From: Micavibrio_B sp964633355
GTDB lineage: Bacteria > Pseudomonadota > Alphaproteobacteria > Micavibrionales > Micavibrionaceae
Assembly: GCA_964633355.1 (NCBI GenBank)
Contig: CAZWGO010000002.1
Span: 127,987-191,986, forward strand
Direction of reading: 5' to 3'
Length of the DNA stretch: 64,000 bases
Below the pieces are notes generated by a model that was given only the letters and a program-made list of their open reading frames with translations, searched no databases and was not told the origin of the DNA. The translations under genes were made by a program, and so were the position numbers. Of this stretch, positions 61,643 through 64,000 are shown one piece after another. Position 1 is the stretch's first letter; each line of letters opens with the position of its first letter.

Positions 61643-62340
61643 ATGATTCAAACAATTTTCAACACTTTTTCAGATGGGCATTGCGGATTAGGTACTGTGG
61701 AAAGTCCTGCGAGACAAGCTGCATTAATCAACCGCCAGAAATTACTGGCACAATTTGATTTGTGCTCGAGTCGGCTTTTAACAGCTGCGCAACAGGCGGG
61801 AACTGATTTTCAGGTTGTCAGTGAAGAGGACCTAAGCAAAGAACGGCCAAAAGTCGATGCTTTGATCACGACTGAAAGAAACATTGCTGTTGGTGTTTTA
61901 ACCGCTGATTGCATGCCATTGCTTCTAGCGGACGATGAAAACTCAATTGCAGCTGCTGTACATTTGCGCCGTGACAGTCTTATTCAGGGCATGGATTTCA
62001 AAGTTGTCTCTAAAATGAGAGAGTTAGGTGCAAAAAATATAGAGGCTTACATGGGCCTTGCTTACAAAAAGACAATCATTTTCTGGATCGGGAAACAGGT
62101 TTAAATCTTGTCGGTCATAACCCCAAAACAGGCAATTTTTTGCAATGTGAATGGCGCAAGGCAAAAGGATTTGTTTTCGACTATGTGGCGCATGCACTTC
62201 ATAATCTGGAAGTTATGAATGTAAAAGTGGCTGAGGTTTCTTCCGTCGATACCTTTAGTAGTTCCAATCACTTCAGCCGTAGAAGGCGTGATATTGACGG
62301 TAATGACGGGCTGGCATTGTCGGCTATTTGTCTGAGATAA
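61643..62340 (+). pseudogene. Diverged pgeF paralogue broken by a frameshift
   Basis: The first frame (61643-62104) gives PgeF-like VGVLTADCMPLLLADDE and AAAVH. From about 62053 the similarity continues in another frame: GPCLQKDNHFLDRETG, then VAEVSSVDTFSSSNHFSRRR and a stop at 62338-62340, matching the PgeF C-terminus. A single extra base in ATGGGCCTTGC near 62052 would rejoin the frames as I-G-P-C, the normal PgeF motif. The first metal His is also lost (QQAG for QIHS) and HAGW reads HLRR. Confidence 0.78.
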
Positions 62341-62381
62341 GATCCGACCTTTTTAAAAACAATGACTTAAGCTGGGTCTCT

Positions 62382-62480
62382 CAGTTTGCTCGTCGGTTTT
62401 TCAAGGTGTCTTAGGCCTTCTTGTTAACCTTTGTCTAGTTCGTTTGACGGTTGTTCAGTTCGTTCGTCGATTTTGAACGG
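62382..62480 (-). repeat. Three degenerate 15-nt motifs
   Basis: On the minus strand: CGACGAACGAACTG near 62470-62456, CGTCAAACGAACTAG near 62449-62435 and CGACGAGCAAACTG near 62395-62382. They resemble the motif cluster of 45787-45946. Confidence 0.45.
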
Positions 62481-62529
62481 TTTTTTGGCTGTAAGTGGTT
62501 GATGTCTGAAAGACCATGTGCGGTGAGCG

Positions 62530-62550
62530 ATTACCCGAACAAGTCGGGTA
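62530..62550. repeat. Short palindrome TTACCCGA/TCGGGTAA
   Basis: TTACCCGA, ACAAG loop, TCGGGTAA, then TGACG: an 8-bp perfect palindrome with the GTCAT-ACCCG flank of the palindrome class at 46735. Confidence 0.55.
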
Positions 62551-62711
62551 ATGACGAAAAAGTGCTATCTTCTAGCTATGTACTTTAAACCCTGCACTAT
62601 TGAATGATCGCCCTCCGTGCGCCTTGGGGATTGCCGAAAGACGGCGTGTCTTTTCACGATGAAGACTAACGCTAAAAGCATGGCGCAATTATGATGGAAA
62701 TTCAATAAAAA

Positions 62712-63209
62712 CTAAACTACAGGCTCGATTGTCACGGCTTCAGTCTGCTTTTTCCGGAAATCATCCAGACGTTGAGCGAGCTCTTTATCTGAAAGGCTCA
62801 AAATAGAAGCGGCGAAGAGCGCAGCATTTATGGCGCCGGGTTTGCCAATGGCAAATGTACCGACCGGAATCCCGCCTGGCATCTGGACGATAGATAAAAG
62901 GGAATCCTGACCTTTCAACGAATGGCTTTCGACTGGTACGCCCAAAACCGGGAGGGGTGTAAGGGCTGCGACCATACCGGGGAGGTGGGCTGCGCCGCCT
63001 GCGCCCGCAATAATGGCTTTCAAGCCGCGTGATTTCGCGCTTTTGGCGTATTCGAACATGCGGTCTGGTGTGCGATGAGCGGAAATGATTTTGGTTTCAT
63101 GGGGAATACCGAGATCATGAAGAATTTTATGGGCATGGCTCATTGTTTCCCAGTCTGACTGGGACCCCATGATAATACCGATTTGCGGGGCGAGGTCGGA
63201 GGCGCTCAT
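62712..63209 (-). CDS. purE: N5-carboxyaminoimidazole ribonucleotide mutase
   Basis: Converts N5-CAIR to CAIR in purine synthesis. The 165-residue protein has IGIIMGSQSDWETM near residue 10, SAHRTPDRM near 44-52 with the catalytic His and AGAGGAAHLPGMVAALT. The ATG overlaps the YdcH stop as ATGA, so the two genes are coupled. It faces away from purK, across the broken pgeF paralogue. Confidence 0.96.
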   Translation of the reverse strand: MSASDLAPQIGIIMGSQSDWETMSHAHKILHDLGIPHETKIISAHRTPDRMFEYAKSAKSRGLKAIIAGAGGAAHLPGMVAALTPLPVLGVPVESHSLKGQDSLLSIVQMPGGIPVGTFAIGKPGAINAALFAASILSLSDKELAQRLDDFRKKQTEAVTIEPVV

Positions 63210-63406
63210 GCCAGAATATCCGGTATCAGCGAGCTCTCCAGCTTTTGAATTTGGTCTTTCAGACGCAGCTTCTCTTTTTTAAGTTTAGTTATGTGAAGGA
63301 AATCGACCGGCTGGACCCGGGAAAGAGTTTCGATTTGTTCATCAACTTGCTTATGTTCGCGACGCAGCTCTTCGAGTTGCTCGCGGATATCGTCATCGTC
63401 CAGCAT
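63206..63406 (-). CDS. YdcH family protein (DUF465)
   Basis: A 66-residue helical-hairpin protein of the DUF465 family: the IREQLEELRREHKQVDEQI helix, then FLHITKLKKEKLRLKDQIQKLE. Function unknown. Overlaps purE by 4 nt and precedes it on the same strand. Confidence 0.85.
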   Translation of the reverse strand: MLDDDDIREQLEELRREHKQVDEQIETLSRVQPVDFLHITKLKKEKLRLKDQIQKLESSLIPDILA

Positions 63407-63545
63407 GTAAATCCGTATTTAAAAGGAAGATATTTCATATCAGAAAAAATAACCTTTGATAAGCAATTTTATAAGTTGAGATAATGGTTTACGGGGAATT
63501 AATTAGTGATATTCTACCGCGGAATATAGTTATCAGGAGTAATTT

Positions 63546-64000
63546 ATGACTAAAAGAATAGGAATTCTGACAAGTGGTGGTGATTGTGCAGGTTTGAATG
63601 CCGCCATTCGGGCAGCGGTTCACCGTGCGGATCTTCTCGGTTGGGAAGTTGTCGGTATTTTGGACGGTACAGCCGGTTTGCTGGTTGATCCACCACAGGT
63701 TCGCATATTAAAGCCGAATGACTTTGATAATAATGTCATGCGGATGGGAGGTACGATCCTCGGCACAACGAATAAAGGAAATCCATTCGATTACCCGATG
63801 CCGGACGGCACACATAAAGATCGTTCTTACGAGATTATCGATAATTTTAAAAAATTAGGTGTCGAAGCCGTGATTGGTATCGGCGGCGACGGAAGCTTTG
63901 CTATCTTGCGCAAACTGGCCATGCAGGGCGGAATTCGTATGGTCGGAATTCCAAAGACAATTGATAACGATATCGGTGAGACAGAGACTTCCATCGGCTT
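63546..64000 (+). CDS. 6-phosphofructokinase (cut by right edge)
   Basis: The first 151 codons of an ATP/PPi-dependent phosphofructokinase. The start ATG 63546 has AGGAG 6 nt upstream. Motifs in order: ILTSGGDCAGLNAAI, MGGTILGTTNKGNPF, IGIGGDGSF and GIPKTIDNDIGETETS. GGDGS favours ATP as donor, while the Lys of PKTIDND is the residue of PPi-type and group III enzymes, so it resembles the mixed group III class. The rest of the gene is outside the window. Confidence 0.9.
   Translation, partial: MTKRIGILTSGGDCAGLNAAIRAAVHRADLLGWEVVGILDGTAGLLVDPPQVRILKPNDFDNNVMRMGGTILGTTNKGNPFDYPMPDGTHKDRSYEIIDNFKKLGVEAVIGIGGDGSFAILRKLAMQGGIRMVGIPKTIDNDIGETETSIG

Larger units (their letters stand above)
62360..62705 (-). 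repeat. Two-copy structured intergenic element, copy 2
   Basis: Block A is 62705-62618 (minus strand); 69 of 88 positions match 45661-45748. The first hairpin reads GTCTT/AAGAC (copy 1 GGCTT/AAGCC): one pair changed from G-C to T-A on both sides, and the loops differ at only two of nine positions. The second hairpin GCCG-TCTTT-CGGC is identical. A 6-bp stem TGCGCC/GGCGCA encloses them, in a different register from copy 1. Block B is 62398-62360. The 219-nt spacer has tandem motifs and a palindrome. It begins 7 nt after the purE stop, so it may be in the purE transcript. Confidence 0.62.
62341..62711. other. 371-base gene-free stretch
   Basis: No convincing coding frame. It contains copy 2 of the two-copy element (minus strand), three tandem 15-nt motifs, and the palindrome TTACCCGA-ACAAG-TCGGGTAA. 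It lies downstream of purE (minus strand) and of the broken pgeF paralogue (plus strand). Confidence 0.6.

Overview
The window is a bacterial chromosome segment, almost entirely coding, of moderate GC content, and most likely alphaproteobacterial. Supporting this are cobS-cobT beside a J-domain gene and bolA, accA next to xerD, a MucR/Ros regulator, a MidA-type methyltransferase between lgt and pgeF, a TIGR02186/Alph_Pro_TM protein next to a TauE permease, an erythrin-VIT (MbfA-type) protein, a PleC/PdhS-like histidine kinase, PHA genes with PhaR and a phasin, and TTAA-N7-TTAA (CtrA-type) sites. A Micavibrio-like or rhodospirillalean lineage would fit; this is inference from gene content, not a phylogeny. 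No rRNA, tRNA, transposase or CRISPR array was seen.

Layout. 1-4.8 kb: cobT (cut by the left edge), cobS, a J-protein, bolA, a ribbon-helix-helix protein, accA. 4.8-10.8 kb: xerD, an exported protein, a 44-residue membrane peptide, then aroK-aroB-CNNM/CorC transporter. 10.8-20.8 kb: erythrin-VIT iron exporter, two exported unknowns, TauE permease with TIGR02186 protein, UspA, Nfu scaffold, a degenerate NodB-fold protein, tsaB, phosphomannomutase, mannose-1-phosphate guanylyltransferase, mucR. 20.8-31.2 kb: proC-ybjN-like-ubiK facing hldD-lgt-midA-like-pgeF, then prs, rplY, pth, ychF and an EF-hand protein. 31.2-43 kb: a small unknown behind a hairpin leader, LysE exporter, methyltransferase, ilvE, an OmpR/EnvZ-type pair, csaA, phasin, a PAS histidine kinase, recX, an ABC-2 permease, hslO and an OmpA lipoprotein. 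43-49 kb: unknown exported and coiled-coil proteins, a 690-base gene-free stretch, a DJ-1-fold protein, prfB with its programmed frameshift, a TcpQ-domain protein. 49-64 kb: a large exported repeat protein, phaR, PhaC-like synthase, phaA, phaB, AsmA protein, RHH protein, fumC, purK, a broken pgeF paralogue, purE, YdcH protein and the start of a phosphofructokinase gene.

Most genes are housekeeping: shikimate, proline, branched-chain amino acid, purine and fatty-acid synthesis, translation (prfB, pth, ychF, rplY, tsaB), envelope assembly (lgt, hldD, asmA, manB/manC) and carbon storage (phaR, PhaC-like, phaA, phaB, phasin).

The least explained signal is intergenic. Two gene-poor stretches (45.7 kb on + and 62.4-62.7 kb on -) carry copies of the same element: an 88-nt block alignable without gaps at 69/88 identities, with two shared hairpins, one of which has a compensatory base-pair change, followed at different distances by a second 39-nt conserved block at 32/39. 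Both loci also carry degenerate copies of a roughly 15-nt motif. I do not recognise this as a known RNA or mobile element. Separately, a 59-bp double-hairpin palindrome sits in frame inside the MidA-like gene and resembles a GTCATTCCCG-type intergenic palindrome seen elsewhere in the window. All identities were counted by eye from the printed sequence.
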